Under the pieces are notes generated by a model, which was not told where the DNA came from, did no database searches, and saw only the letters and a list, made by a program, of their open reading frames with translations. DNA of 49,241 bases from an uncultured Oscillospiraceae bacterium (GTDB lineage Bacteria; Bacillota; Clostridia; Oscillospirales; Acutalibacteraceae), in contig UQFL01000007.1 in the NCBI GenBank assembly GCA_900540305.1, positions 1 through 49,241 on the forward strand. Direction: 5' to 3'. The translations under genes and the position numbers were made by a program. Positions 7,389 to 14,615 of the stretch are shown here, one piece after another; position 1 is the first letter of the stretch, and every line of letters begins with the position of its first letter.

Positions 7389-8525
7389 ATGAAAAAGAAA
7401 AGCGTATTATCCTTGCTGCTGGCGGCGGCGCTGGCGCTCTCTCTTGCCGGCTGCGCCGGGCAGGGGCAGCCGGGCGAAAAGGAGCCTGTCGTCAACAGCG
7501 ACGGGACCATCACGAAAGAAGAAAACGACATAAAAATCACTGAGACAGCGGCCAGGTCCATCGAAACCGAGCTGTATGAAACGGCGGATTTCAGCCTGCA
7601 GATCCCCAAGGGCTGGACAGTCACCAGCGGCGGTACGGCCATGTACCATTCCATCCGGGTGCAGGATCCCAGCCAGCCCCTCAACCAGATGTTTGTCCTG
7701 CTGAAGGCGGAGGGTCTGCTGCACAGCCAGGAGGGAAAGGACGCCTATGCGTATAACGTCACCATGGGGAACACATGGGCGCAGATGCTTTCCCAGGCGC
7801 CGGTGCTGACAACCCCCTCCACCGAAAACTTTTTCAAGCTGTTTTCGGAATACGCGGTGTTTGCAGAGCAGTGGGAGCCGAGCTATGCCGGCTATACCTT
7901 CCCCCGGTTTGACGGCTTTACCGTCACCGACCGCTTTGCCTCGGCCAGCCTCCTGTCCTCGTATGCTCTGGGAGAAGAGACGCTGCGGGCGTCCTTTACC
8001 GAAAACGGCAAGGAGGGCGAGGGGATGTTTGCCGCGTCGGTGGTGGACTTCGGAAGCGCTAATATTGCCGCAGGACCGCCTTCGGGCTATATCATCCCCC
8101 AGGCGGACGGCGGCTACTACATGGCATACAACGTCATGGCGGTCACCGCCGCGAAGGATACCTTCATCGAATGGGAGAGCGTCCTCGCCAAATGCCTTGG
8201 AACGCTCGCCTATTCTGAGAGTTTCGTAAAAGCCACTGAGCAGGCCGGTGAAGAAAAGGTGGCGATGTCAAAGGAAATCAGCCGCATCACCAATGAGAGG
8301 CTGGAAATCATCATGGCGGCCTGGGAGGGCCGGAACGTTGAGCAGGATATCACCAGCCAGATGCAGAGCGACGAAATCGGCGGCTACGAGCGCGTGTACG
8401 ACACGCAGACCGGCGAAATCTACCGGGCGGAGGCCGGATGGTATGAAAGCACCGGCAGTGACCGCTACAAGCCGGTGACTGAAAACAAAATGTATGCAGA
8501 GCCCATCAGCGGTTACATCGAATAG
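7389..8525 (+). CDS. Putative lipoprotein, function unknown
   Basis: A 378-residue exported lipoprotein. The leader MKKKSVLSLLLAAALALS is followed by lipobox LAGC, giving acylation at about Cys 21. A short linker, then a mature domain with ETADFSLQIPKGWTVTSGG and SIRVQDP. A hydrophilic domain with a predicted helix (KEISRITNERLEIIMAAW) follows and the end is tyrosine-rich (YERVYDTQTGEIYRAEAGWY). The middle resembles the beta-sandwich lipid- or ligand-binding modules of clostridial lipoproteins, but I cannot assign a family. It lies in the GC-rich island segment between a decayed lipoprotein gene and a small conserved-looking gene, all in one direction, consistent with one envelope-protein operon. 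Confidence 0.75.
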   Translation: MKKKSVLSLLLAAALALSLAGCAGQGQPGEKEPVVNSDGTITKEENDIKITETAARSIETELYETADFSLQIPKGWTVTSGGTAMYHSIRVQDPSQPLNQMFVLLKAEGLLHSQEGKDAYAYNVTMGNTWAQMLSQAPVLTTPSTENFFKLFSEYAVFAEQWEPSYAGYTFPRFDGFTVTDRFASASLLSSYALGEETLRASFTENGKEGEGMFAASVVDFGSANIAAGPPSGYIIPQADGGYYMAYNVMAVTAAKDTFIEWESVLAKCLGTLAYSESFVKATEQAGEEKVAMSKEISRITNERLEIIMAAWEGRNVEQDITSQMQSDEIGGYERVYDTQTGEIYRAEAGWYESTGSDRYKPVTENKMYAEPISGYIE

Positions 8526-8577
8526 GGAAGCGGCGGAAAACCGCAAACAAGGAATACATGACAAGGAGGGAAACGGA

Positions 8578-8922
8578 ATGCGTCAAGTGAAAAGGCTCCT
8601 TCCCTATGTCCGGCGGTATGTGCAGATGGCCGTTTACGACGTGCTGGACGCGGAGGGGGCGGAATACCGGAAAGAGGAAAGCGGCGCGGTGGTCGCCCGG
8701 CTTTCGGTTTACGGGAACGTCAGCACCTTCAGCCTTTCGACAGAGATACAGGATGCGGAGACCGGACTGACGGTTTCCATGCGTGAACCCTGTCCCGGCC
8801 TGTCGGCCCAGGGAGAGGAACGGGCGGTGACCGCCGTAGCCGATAAGGTTGCCCAGTACCTTGAGAACGAGCTGATGATCAACCGCCGCTGTTTCGTGAC
8901 GGACCGGCATTATGCCGTATAG
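8578..8922 (+). CDS. Small hypothetical protein
   Basis: A 114-residue soluble protein without signal peptide or membrane segment. ATG 8578 is chosen because AAGGAGGG (8563-8570) lies seven bases before it; the frame is open further upstream but without a ribosome site. Predicted features are an N-terminal basic helix (RQVKRLLPYVRRYVQM) and an alternating beta pattern (VVARLSVYGNVSTFSLS, TGLTVSMREP), ending in a helix and YAV. I do not recognise the family. It is spaced 52 bases after the lipoprotein gene and 32 before the next ribosome site, so it is probably in the same operon. Confidence 0.65.
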   Translation: MRQVKRLLPYVRRYVQMAVYDVLDAEGAEYRKEESGAVVARLSVYGNVSTFSLSTEIQDAETGLTVSMREPCPGLSAQGEERAVTAVADKVAQYLENELMINRRCFVTDRHYAV

Positions 8923-8954
8923 GAAACAGCGGCCGGGAAAGGAAGGAAATCGGA

Positions 8955-9140
8955 ATGTCATTTTTAGATAAATTGTGCGGCATCGCCAAAAATATCGGGA
9001 GACAAGACGGGGGAATGCTGGCGGTCAATAAGCTCAACTCAAAAATCCACGCCGCGCAGACGTCAGCCCGGAGGAAAGGATCCATCCGAACCGGACGGCG
9101 GAAATACCAAAAACTGATTCTACTTGTAAAGGAGGAAATG
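8955..9140 (+). other. Short leader ORF in frame with the surface protein, possible gene remnant
   Basis: ATG 8955 has a good ribosome site (AAGGAAGG, 8940-8947) and begins about 60 codons (MSFLDKLCGIAKNIGRQDGG onward) that run without a stop into the downstream surface-protein gene. That gene has its own AGGAGG and signal peptide at 9144, so the fused reading would bury a signal peptide inside the protein. It is more likely the 5' remainder of a small gene that lost its stop. The alternative is a genuinely translated leader. Confidence 0.4.
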
Positions 9141-9143
9141 AAG

Positions 9144-10811
9144 ATGTTTCGAAAAAAGAGTTTGCTGGCGCTGCTGCTGTCCTTATGCATGGTGGTAGGA
9201 ATACTGCCGGCGACAGCGTTTGCTGCGGGGCAATATGTGCCGGAAAATCCCCGCTGGTCGGGATACGGAAACCAGGTAATGTGGGATAAACCTGCCAACG
9301 CATCAGGCAGCACGTATCTTGAGTATGAGGCGCAGCTGGTACTGAACGGTCAGGTACTCCAGACAGAAAGCGTTGAGATAGACAGGTGGGTATTTTTCGA
9401 TTCGAAGAATATCACTCAGTCGAAGGATGCGTATACGCTTAAAGTACGGGCCAGACAGATTTACCTTACCGGCGATCCGGACGGCTCTTATACCGTATGG
9501 AAGAGAGACGCCTGGGGCGACTGGGCAATCGGCGGCAATACCGGCGGCGGAGAGGGGCCTACTCCCCCCCATGAACACAGCTTCGGCGGCTGGAAAAATA
9601 ATGGAACCCAGCATTGGAAAGAATGCAGCTGCGGAGAGATATCTGAAGAGAGTCCCCATAACTTCGGCGAATGGGAGCTGATCTATTATGATGTAAATAC
9701 GAAGTATGACGTATGTGAAAGGCGGTGCCTTACCTGCGGCTATGAGCAGATTGATAGATACAGGGAACACCAACATTACTATACCGACGACTGGAGTAGC
9801 GGTTCGACTACACACTGGAAGGTATGCTACTACTGCAAAGAAGTTAATCAAGATACTGTAGCCGACCATACTTTCGGTGATTGGACGATAACAAAGGAGC
9901 CTACCACAACCGAAACAGGTTCCAGAGAACGTACCTGCTCCATCTGCAAATATACGCAGAAAGAGACGCTGCCGGTTCATACGCACGATGTTCACGATGA
10001 AGCATGGAAATATGACGATACCGAGCACTGGCAGGAATGCTCCTGTGGCGAAATGCTGAATGTGGCCAAGCACAGTTACGGCGATTGGAGAGAGACAAAG
10101 CCGGCCACCGAAACCGAAAAAGGTTCCAGAGAGCGCGGCTGTACGGTCTGCGACTATGTGCAGACCGAAACCATTCCAATGCTTGAACATGAGCATGGCA
10201 TCCATGACGAAACATGGAAATATGATGATACTAATCACTGGCAGGAGTGTTCCTGTGGTGAAAAGCTGAATGTGGCAAACCATGCCTACGGCGAATGGAG
10301 AGTGACGAAGCCGGCCACCGAGACCGAAGAAGGCTCCAAAGCACGTGACTGCACGGTCTGCGACCATGTTCAGACCGAAACCATTCCGATGCTTGAACAT
10401 GAGCATGGCATCCATGATGAAACATGGAAATATGACAAAACCCAGCACTGGCAGGAATGCTCCTGCGGTGAAAAGCTGAATGTGGCAAACCATACCTACG
10501 GCGATTGGAAAGTAACCAAAGAGGCCACCGAAACCGAAGAAGGTTCCAGAGAGCGCGGCTGTGCGGTCTGTGAATATGTGCAGACTGAAGCCATCCCTGC
10601 AGCGGGAACCGGAGAGCCAACCGATTCGACTGAGCCAACCGATCCAGCCAAGCCTGAACAGCCGGGCAAACCTTCTGAGCAAACAGAAAGCCCCCAGACC
10701 GGCAATAACAGCAATATGTTCCTGTGGGTCGCTCTGCTGTTTGCCAGCGGTGGTGTTCTGACCGTGTTGGGTGTTACAGACAAGAGAAAAAAGAAAGGGA
10801 TCACTAAATAA
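9144..10811 (+). CDS. Sortase-anchored surface protein with Cys/His-rich repeats
   Basis: A 555-residue wall-anchored protein. ATG 9144 lies eight bases after AGGAGG. Residues 1-30 are a signal peptide cut near AFAA. A fibronectin-like region (PENPRWSGYGNQVMWDKP, about 33-125) is followed by five repeats: two diverged copies, then three nearly identical 70-residue units. Each unit contains HWQECSCGE, YGDW, ATETEEGS and CTVCDYVQTE, that is, paired Cys motifs plus His residues that could bind metal. A Pro/Thr linker leads to the sorting signal SPQTG, a hydrophobic stretch and the tail KRKKK. The tail is nearly identical to that of the next surface protein. Repeats of this type occur in clostridial surface proteins without known function; a sortase is not present in the window. 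Confidence 0.85.
   Translation: MFRKKSLLALLLSLCMVVGILPATAFAAGQYVPENPRWSGYGNQVMWDKPANASGSTYLEYEAQLVLNGQVLQTESVEIDRWVFFDSKNITQSKDAYTLKVRARQIYLTGDPDGSYTVWKRDAWGDWAIGGNTGGGEGPTPPHEHSFGGWKNNGTQHWKECSCGEISEESPHNFGEWELIYYDVNTKYDVCERRCLTCGYEQIDRYREHQHYYTDDWSSGSTTHWKVCYYCKEVNQDTVADHTFGDWTITKEPTTTETGSRERTCSICKYTQKETLPVHTHDVHDEAWKYDDTEHWQECSCGEMLNVAKHSYGDWRETKPATETEKGSRERGCTVCDYVQTETIPMLEHEHGIHDETWKYDDTNHWQECSCGEKLNVANHAYGEWRVTKPATETEEGSKARDCTVCDHVQTETIPMLEHEHGIHDETWKYDKTQHWQECSCGEKLNVANHTYGDWKVTKEATETEEGSRERGCAVCEYVQTEAIPAAGTGEPTDSTEPTDPAKPEQPGKPSEQTESPQTGNNSNMFLWVALLFASGGVLTVLGVTDKRKKKGITK
9984..10613 (+). repeat. Three tandem 210-bp coding repeats
   Basis: Units begin at 9984, 10194 and 10404, each 70 codons, with near-identical DNA over long stretches (for example around CATGAGCATGGCATCCATGA at 10188 and 10398). 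The nearly identical DNA indicates recent tandem duplication and makes copy number liable to change by slippage or recombination. Confidence 0.9.
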
Positions 10812-10843
10812 CATTGACAAACCCGAAATAGCATTATGATAAG

Positions 10844-10878
10844 CGGGCAGTGACCGAAAGACTGTCACTGACCGTTTT
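10844..10878 (+). terminator. Probable terminator
   Basis: CAGTGAC (10848-10854) pairs with GTCACTG (10864-10870), with outer CGG/CCG pairing, followed by TTTTC. It lies 33 bases past the first surface-protein gene. Confidence 0.6.
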
Positions 10879-11037
10879 CAAAAAACTCGATGTGAATATA
10901 TGCTGGAAGTGAACATTTCTCGCTTTCGCAAAAAGCAGCCACGCAAACTGATTGAAAATTAAAGGGTTATGCGCCGATGGATCTCTACGCCAAATGGGAG
11001 ACGCAGGAAAGCTGAAAACGCAGAAGGGATATCCCTC

Positions 11038-11069
11038 CTTTATGCTTTGGTGAATACCAAAGCATAAAG
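11038..11069. repeat. Perfect 14-bp inverted repeat
   Basis: CTTTATGCTTTGGT (11038-11051) is repeated in reverse complement at 11056-11069 with a GAAT loop. No T run follows on either side, so it is not a standard terminator. It could be a leader-RNA hairpin or protein-binding dyad upstream of the second surface-protein gene. Confidence 0.7.
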
Positions 11070-11237
11070 AACTTTAACTGCGGCAAAGAAGGTTATTTGT
11101 TCCGCCCTGGCTGCCTGAACCGGCGCACCGGGGAACGGATGGCATAGAACACCGAGAAAAAGAGGGGTGATACACCAAAAAGAATGATCAAACCGTTTAT
11201 TCACATGAATGTTATCTTGAAAGGAGAAAAATCAGTT

Positions 11238-13094
11238 ATGAAATTGAAGCGAAAACTGCTTGCAGGACTGCTGACGCTTTGTATGGCTGTTGGAATGGCT
11301 GTGCCGACGTTTGCGGCGAACGGCCCCTCGTCCGGGGACTACAGTTTTGCATACCTCAAGCTCGGTAATTCGGAGGATGGGTATCAGACGCTCTTTGCCA
11401 ACAGCGGCAAGATTGACGATGTATCAGGTGCTGTTTATGATAAGGCGAGCAATACCGTTACCCTGACCAACTACAACAACCCGACCAATATCCTTGTCGC
11501 CAACGAGATGGGCGATGATTTGAAGCTTAATCTGGTGGGAGACAACCATATCTCCGAACTGGTGGTATACGGTTTCGGCTGGGGCGGCAACCTGGAGATT
11601 ATTGGAGACGGCTCCCTGACCATCAATGAAAACAAAACATCTCAGATTGCGGCGATCCGCTTTATGGCTGAGGGAACACAGGGTCTGCTCAAGGTCGGCT
11701 CAAACGCTTCTGTGACAGCGTATAAGAGCGCAGGTGAAAACACTTATTCTGCGGCCTTTTTATCTACTACCTCCTCAACCCTTCCCTTCCAAGGCAATCT
11801 GGAAGCAGCCCTTACCATGACCCCTGACTCCGGCGTGGAAGGCGAATATGCAGTGGGTGCAACTGTTATTTATGAAGATGAAGAAAGTTATGCTAACAGA
11901 ACATGGCAGCTTGCCACAAAGGACAATGACGGCAAACTCTACGGCATTTACTTCTTCGAGCCTAATGAGTATTCAGAGGGTCAAACTGATGTGTTTGAGC
12001 TTGTAAAGGTTGACGGACTTGCCAGTGGAAATGAATATCTCGCGGTAGCTGTCAGCCAAACCGCCGGCGTAGCATGGCCCGAGGGCTATACTAAGGACCC
12101 CGAGGGAAAAACCGTTGACGCAAAAATTTCAAATACAACGACCATGACCTTACTTCAAAAAGACGGCGAAACCTTCTATTGGGGTTCGGATAAGATTGAA
12201 TATCCTCCTGAAGGCGGAGTAGGAACACCTTGGTATTCCGTTTACAAGGGACTTACCGACAAGATGGAGATTGTGGATTATTGGGGCGATAAAATAGAAG
12301 CTGTAATTGCAGTTCCTGTTGAGGGTATGAGAAATCTTACCAAGGATCATATGGCAATCCCCGAGGGCTACAGCCAGGTTATTGAAAAAACAGGTACATT
12401 CGATTACTTCTGCACCAACGATGTAATCAAGGTAGTGCCCGTTAAAGACCCGGTAGAGCCGACTCCGACGCCCGGTGATGAAGGAAAAATTAAGGATCTG
12501 ACCTATTCCGATACCGGGGTTTCCATCTCCCTGACCGACGGCGTACCGGAGGGAGCAGAGCTTTATGCCGACACTATGGCGCAGGAAAGCGTGCTGGGAA
12601 GCCGTCCGGAACTGAAAGAGGAGCTGCCGGGCCTGCTGTCTATTTACGAGATCAGAGTTAGCAAAGACGGTAAAGCTCTGGAAATCAAGGATAACCCCAT
12701 GACGGTTAAAATCCCGATGACTGATCAGCTTAAGGGCTACAAATACTATCAGGCGGTATATCTGGGTGACCCGCTGGAACGCTTTGATGCAGTGGTGGAA
12801 GGTGACTTCCTGGTATTTGAGACTACCCATCTGAGCCAGTATGCTATCCTTGGCTCTAACACACCGTTTGAAACCAGCGAAAAGCCCACCGACCCCACTA
12901 CTCCTACAGACCCTACAGACCCGACTGACCCAGCCAAGCCCGAACAGCCTGGCAAGCCTTCTGAGAAAACAGAAAGCCCCCAGACCGGCAATAACAGCAA
13001 TATGATGCTGTGGATTGGTCTTCTGGCTGCATCCGGAGCCGGCGCTGTTGGCATGACGCTTTACAGCAGAAAGAAAAAGGAACAGAATATCTAA
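11238..13094 (+). CDS. Sortase-anchored surface protein with beta-helix-like N-domain
   Basis: A 618-residue protein. ATG 11238 follows GAAAGGAG. Residues 1-27 are a signal peptide ending PTFAA. Residues about 45-150 (AVYDKASNTVTLTNYNN, DLKLNLVGDNHI, LEIIGDGSLTIN) match the right-handed beta-helix, carbohydrate-binding-like domain frequent in clostridial surface proteins. A middle region of unknown fold (about 190-400) follows, then a beta-sandwich module (KDLTYSDTGVSISLTDGVPE, about 415-545) and a PTDPTDPTDP linker. The sorting signal is SPQTG with a hydrophobic segment and RKKKEQ tail. The last about 45 residues nearly duplicate the end of the preceding surface protein. The middle third differs in codon style from both ends, suggesting a mosaic gene. 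Confidence 0.85.
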   Translation: MKLKRKLLAGLLTLCMAVGMAVPTFAANGPSSGDYSFAYLKLGNSEDGYQTLFANSGKIDDVSGAVYDKASNTVTLTNYNNPTNILVANEMGDDLKLNLVGDNHISELVVYGFGWGGNLEIIGDGSLTINENKTSQIAAIRFMAEGTQGLLKVGSNASVTAYKSAGENTYSAAFLSTTSSTLPFQGNLEAALTMTPDSGVEGEYAVGATVIYEDEESYANRTWQLATKDNDGKLYGIYFFEPNEYSEGQTDVFELVKVDGLASGNEYLAVAVSQTAGVAWPEGYTKDPEGKTVDAKISNTTTMTLLQKDGETFYWGSDKIEYPPEGGVGTPWYSVYKGLTDKMEIVDYWGDKIEAVIAVPVEGMRNLTKDHMAIPEGYSQVIEKTGTFDYFCTNDVIKVVPVKDPVEPTPTPGDEGKIKDLTYSDTGVSISLTDGVPEGAELYADTMAQESVLGSRPELKEELPGLLSIYEIRVSKDGKALEIKDNPMTVKIPMTDQLKGYKYYQAVYLGDPLERFDAVVEGDFLVFETTHLSQYAILGSNTPFETSEKPTDPTTPTDPTDPTDPAKPEQPGKPSEKTESPQTGNNSNMMLWIGLLAASGAGAVGMTLYSRKKKEQNI

Positions 13095-13103
13095 CATTTT
13101 ACG

Positions 13104-13132
13104 GCCGCCATCTGCCCGATGGCGGCTGTTTT
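13104..13132 (+). terminator. Rho-independent terminator
   Basis: GCCGCCATC (13104-13112) pairs with GATGGCGGC (13118-13126), followed by TGTTTT, directly after the surface-protein gene. Confidence 0.85.
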
Positions 13133-13161
13133 AGAAGGAAGGTGGGATTATCAAACGAATT

Positions 13162-13578
13162 GTGATTTTGGAACTATTAGACCAGGATAATGTTGCTTTA
13201 GAAGAAATTTCAAAGATTTTGGAGCGTCATCCTGATTTGAAGCTGATTGAAATGGTAGTTGAACCGACATTGATTTTTAACCACCTCATAATTGACACAG
13301 GAAAAAGAAAGGTATACTATAATCAGCAGGAGGTATTACTGACAACAAAAGAGTATGAACTACTTTACCGACTGGCCTTGTATGAAGGGCGGGTGTTGTC
13401 ATACAGGCAGCTTTATGAGGCTGTATGGGGAGAAGATCCAATGGGAAATGAAGCCAATGCGGTAAGCTGTCATGTATACGGCCTGCGCAGAAAATTTCGT
13501 GAGATAGCACCCAGCTTACCTTCTGCTATCCGTTGTGTTCGAGAAGTTGGCTTTTGTTTTGAGGATATTACGGAATAA
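13162..13578 (+). CDS. Winged-helix (OmpR/PhoB C-terminal type) regulator without receiver domain
   Basis: A 138-residue DNA-binding protein. Residues about 45-135 form a Trans_reg_C winged helix: LIIDTGKRKVYYNQQEVLLT, then TTKEYELLYRLALYEGRVLS, YRQLYEAVWG, VSCHVYGLRRKF and IRCVREVGFCF. The N-terminal 40 residues (LELLDQDNVALEEISKIL) are far too short for a receiver domain and lack a phosphorylation site, so it is probably not a canonical response regulator. The start is uncertain: GTG 13162 is far from the ribosome site AGGAAGG (about 13137-13143), while in-frame ATT 13147 or ATC 13150 is better spaced and would add IIKRI. It may regulate the surface-protein genes just upstream. A 19-22-bp hairpin follows. 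Confidence 0.8.
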   Translation: MILELLDQDNVALEEISKILERHPDLKLIEMVVEPTLIFNHLIIDTGKRKVYYNQQEVLLTTKEYELLYRLALYEGRVLSYRQLYEAVWGEDPMGNEANAVSCHVYGLRRKFREIAPSLPSAIRCVREVGFCFEDITE

Positions 13579-13621
13579 ATATGGGAAACGACCTGATAGC
13601 AGGTCGTTTCCCATATTTATT
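13575..13621. terminator. Very long near-perfect hairpin ending the regulator gene
   Basis: AATATGGGAAACGACCTG ends at 13595 and its exact reverse complement starts at 13600, with loop ATAG. Pairing extends to about 22 bp and includes the stop codon of the regulator. There is no strong T run (ATTTATTTG), so it is a terminator or an RNA-stabilising end usable in both directions. Confidence 0.75.
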
Positions 13622-13901
13622 TGAGCCATAAAGTCTTTTCTTACGGTGCAGTATTCAAAGGGCGGTAAAATTTGACATTATACAGCATTTTGTTGTTTGT
13701 TCTTGTCTAAACTTGCGACCGACTACGAAAATTCTACGGAAAATCTCGGAAAAATCTACAAAATTAGACGGTATAATCCCTATATCAACAATTATGAACG
13801 GGGATAAACATACCGGGCGGTTGTCCTATCCCCGCAGGGGGATAAAATGCCGGGGATAAAAAAGCAAACGGAAGCGTGATCTCAATTGGAGCGAATCTGA
13901 A
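13622..13901. other. Intergenic stretch with G/C-rich GGGGATAA motifs
   Basis: No gene is supported. It contains four tandem 11-bp repeats (13723-13766) and, around 13795-13860, three copies of GGGGATAAA plus the dyad TATCCCC-GCA-GGGGGATA. This may be the relic of an older element end. Confidence 0.5.
13723..13766. repeat. Four tandem 11-bp iteron-like repeats
   Basis: CTACGAAAATT (13723), CTACGGAAAAT (13734), CTCGGAAAAAT (13745) and CTACAAAATTA (13756) follow each other without gaps. An 11-bp helical period fits arm-type integrase sites or replication iterons. They sit between the surface-protein module and the truncated-integrase part of the island, so they may mark an internal element boundary. 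Confidence 0.55.
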
Positions 13902-14048
13902 ATGAGGGCAACGAGCGAAAAGTATCGCCTTAATTCCTATGACGGCGAAGAACTGCCGTTTGAGAACTATATGAAACTTGACAATACAAATCCGGCTCCA
14001 GATGAAGTTGCAAAAATGATTAAAGCACTCTTTTCAATCGAGGAGTAA
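13902..14048 (+). pseudogene. Fragment, C-terminal end of an unidentified protein
   Basis: A 48-codon frame (MRATSEKYRL, YDGEELPFENYMKLDNT, ending LFSIEE) reads like the C-terminal tail of a larger soluble enzyme, perhaps a small nucleotide-binding kinase. No ribosome site is convincing and a stop lies in frame shortly upstream, so I take it as a truncated remnant. The GNAT gene follows after 21 bases with its own site (GAAAGGAG). Confidence 0.4.
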
Positions 14049-14069
14049 TTTACCGAAAGGAGTATCGAA

Positions 14070-14615
14070 ATGATATTTGAAGAAAAAACAATCATATTGA
14101 AAGATGGCAGGACCGCCATCTTAAAAAGTCCATGTGTTGAGGATGCGGAAAAATTACTGAACTACATAAAGAAATCTTGTAGTGAAACTGATTTTCTTGC
14201 ACGCTATCCCGAAGAATGGACAACAACTATCGGGCAAGAGGAAGCATGGGTAAACCGCTTGCGCTCTGCCCCTGATACATTGGGTATCACCTGTTACGTT
14301 GACGGTGAGGATGCCAGCAACTGTGAGATCAGCTTCAGAGGAGACATGAAAGTATCGCATCGTGCAACCATTGCCAATGCTATTCTCAAAGACTATTGGA
14401 ACCTCGGTATCGGCTCTGCAATGTTCGAGGAGCTTGTATCGGCGGCACAGAACCGAGGAACCGAGATTATGGAGCTGGAGTTCATAGAGGGCAATGACCG
14501 TGCAAGACACTTGTACGAAAAATTCGGATTCCGTGTTGTTTGCGAAAGACCGAATATGTTTAAGCTCAAGGACGGCACTTACCGAAGTGAGTTCTATATG
14601 CAGAAATACTTATGA
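14070..14615 (+). CDS. GNAT-family N-acetyltransferase
   Basis: A 181-residue cytoplasmic acetyltransferase using acetyl-CoA. Seen: an N-terminal region beginning IFEEKTIILKDGRTAIL, beta-strand CEISFRGD, the acetyl-CoA loop region ILKDYWNLGIGSAMFEEL (a variant of the R/Q-x-x-G-x-G/A motif) and the C-terminal GNDRARHLYEKFGF typical of RimI/RimJ-like proteins. The substrate cannot be predicted. It starts 21 bases after the fragment and its stop overlaps the truncated integrase frame by four bases, which is a deletion joint and not real coupling. Confidence 0.88.
   Translation: MIFEEKTIILKDGRTAILKSPCVEDAEKLLNYIKKSCSETDFLARYPEEWTTTIGQEEAWVNRLRSAPDTLGITCYVDGEDASNCEISFRGDMKVSHRATIANAILKDYWNLGIGSAMFEELVSAAQNRGTEIMELEFIEGNDRARHLYEKFGFRVVCERPNMFKLKDGTYRSEFYMQKYL

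Larger units (their letters stand above)
10812..11237. other. Intergenic region between the two surface-protein genes
   Basis: No gene-length frame is convincing here. It contains a likely terminator (10844-10878), a 14-bp perfect hairpin (11038-11069) and the ribosome site GAAAGGAG (11219-11226) of the next gene. A short frame near 10970-11010 (MDLYAKWETQES) resembles the end of a surface-repeat protein but is too short to call. Confidence 0.6.

Noticed and set aside
9984..10613. Regular repeats considered as a CRISPR array
   Set aside because: Units are 210 bp, coding and without unique spacers; no cas genes are present.
9303..10868. A 521-codon open frame on the minus strand
   Set aside because: It is the shadow of the repeat-containing surface protein. 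It has no ribosome site and its composition merely mirrors the repeats.
10964..11010. Short frame MDLYAKWETQES resembling the end of an InlB-type surface repeat
   Set aside because: Too short, with a stop directly upstream; could be chance.
12150..13097. A 315-codon open frame on the minus strand
   Set aside because: Antisense to the second surface protein, which has signal peptide and sorting signal; the minus frame has no recognisable domain.
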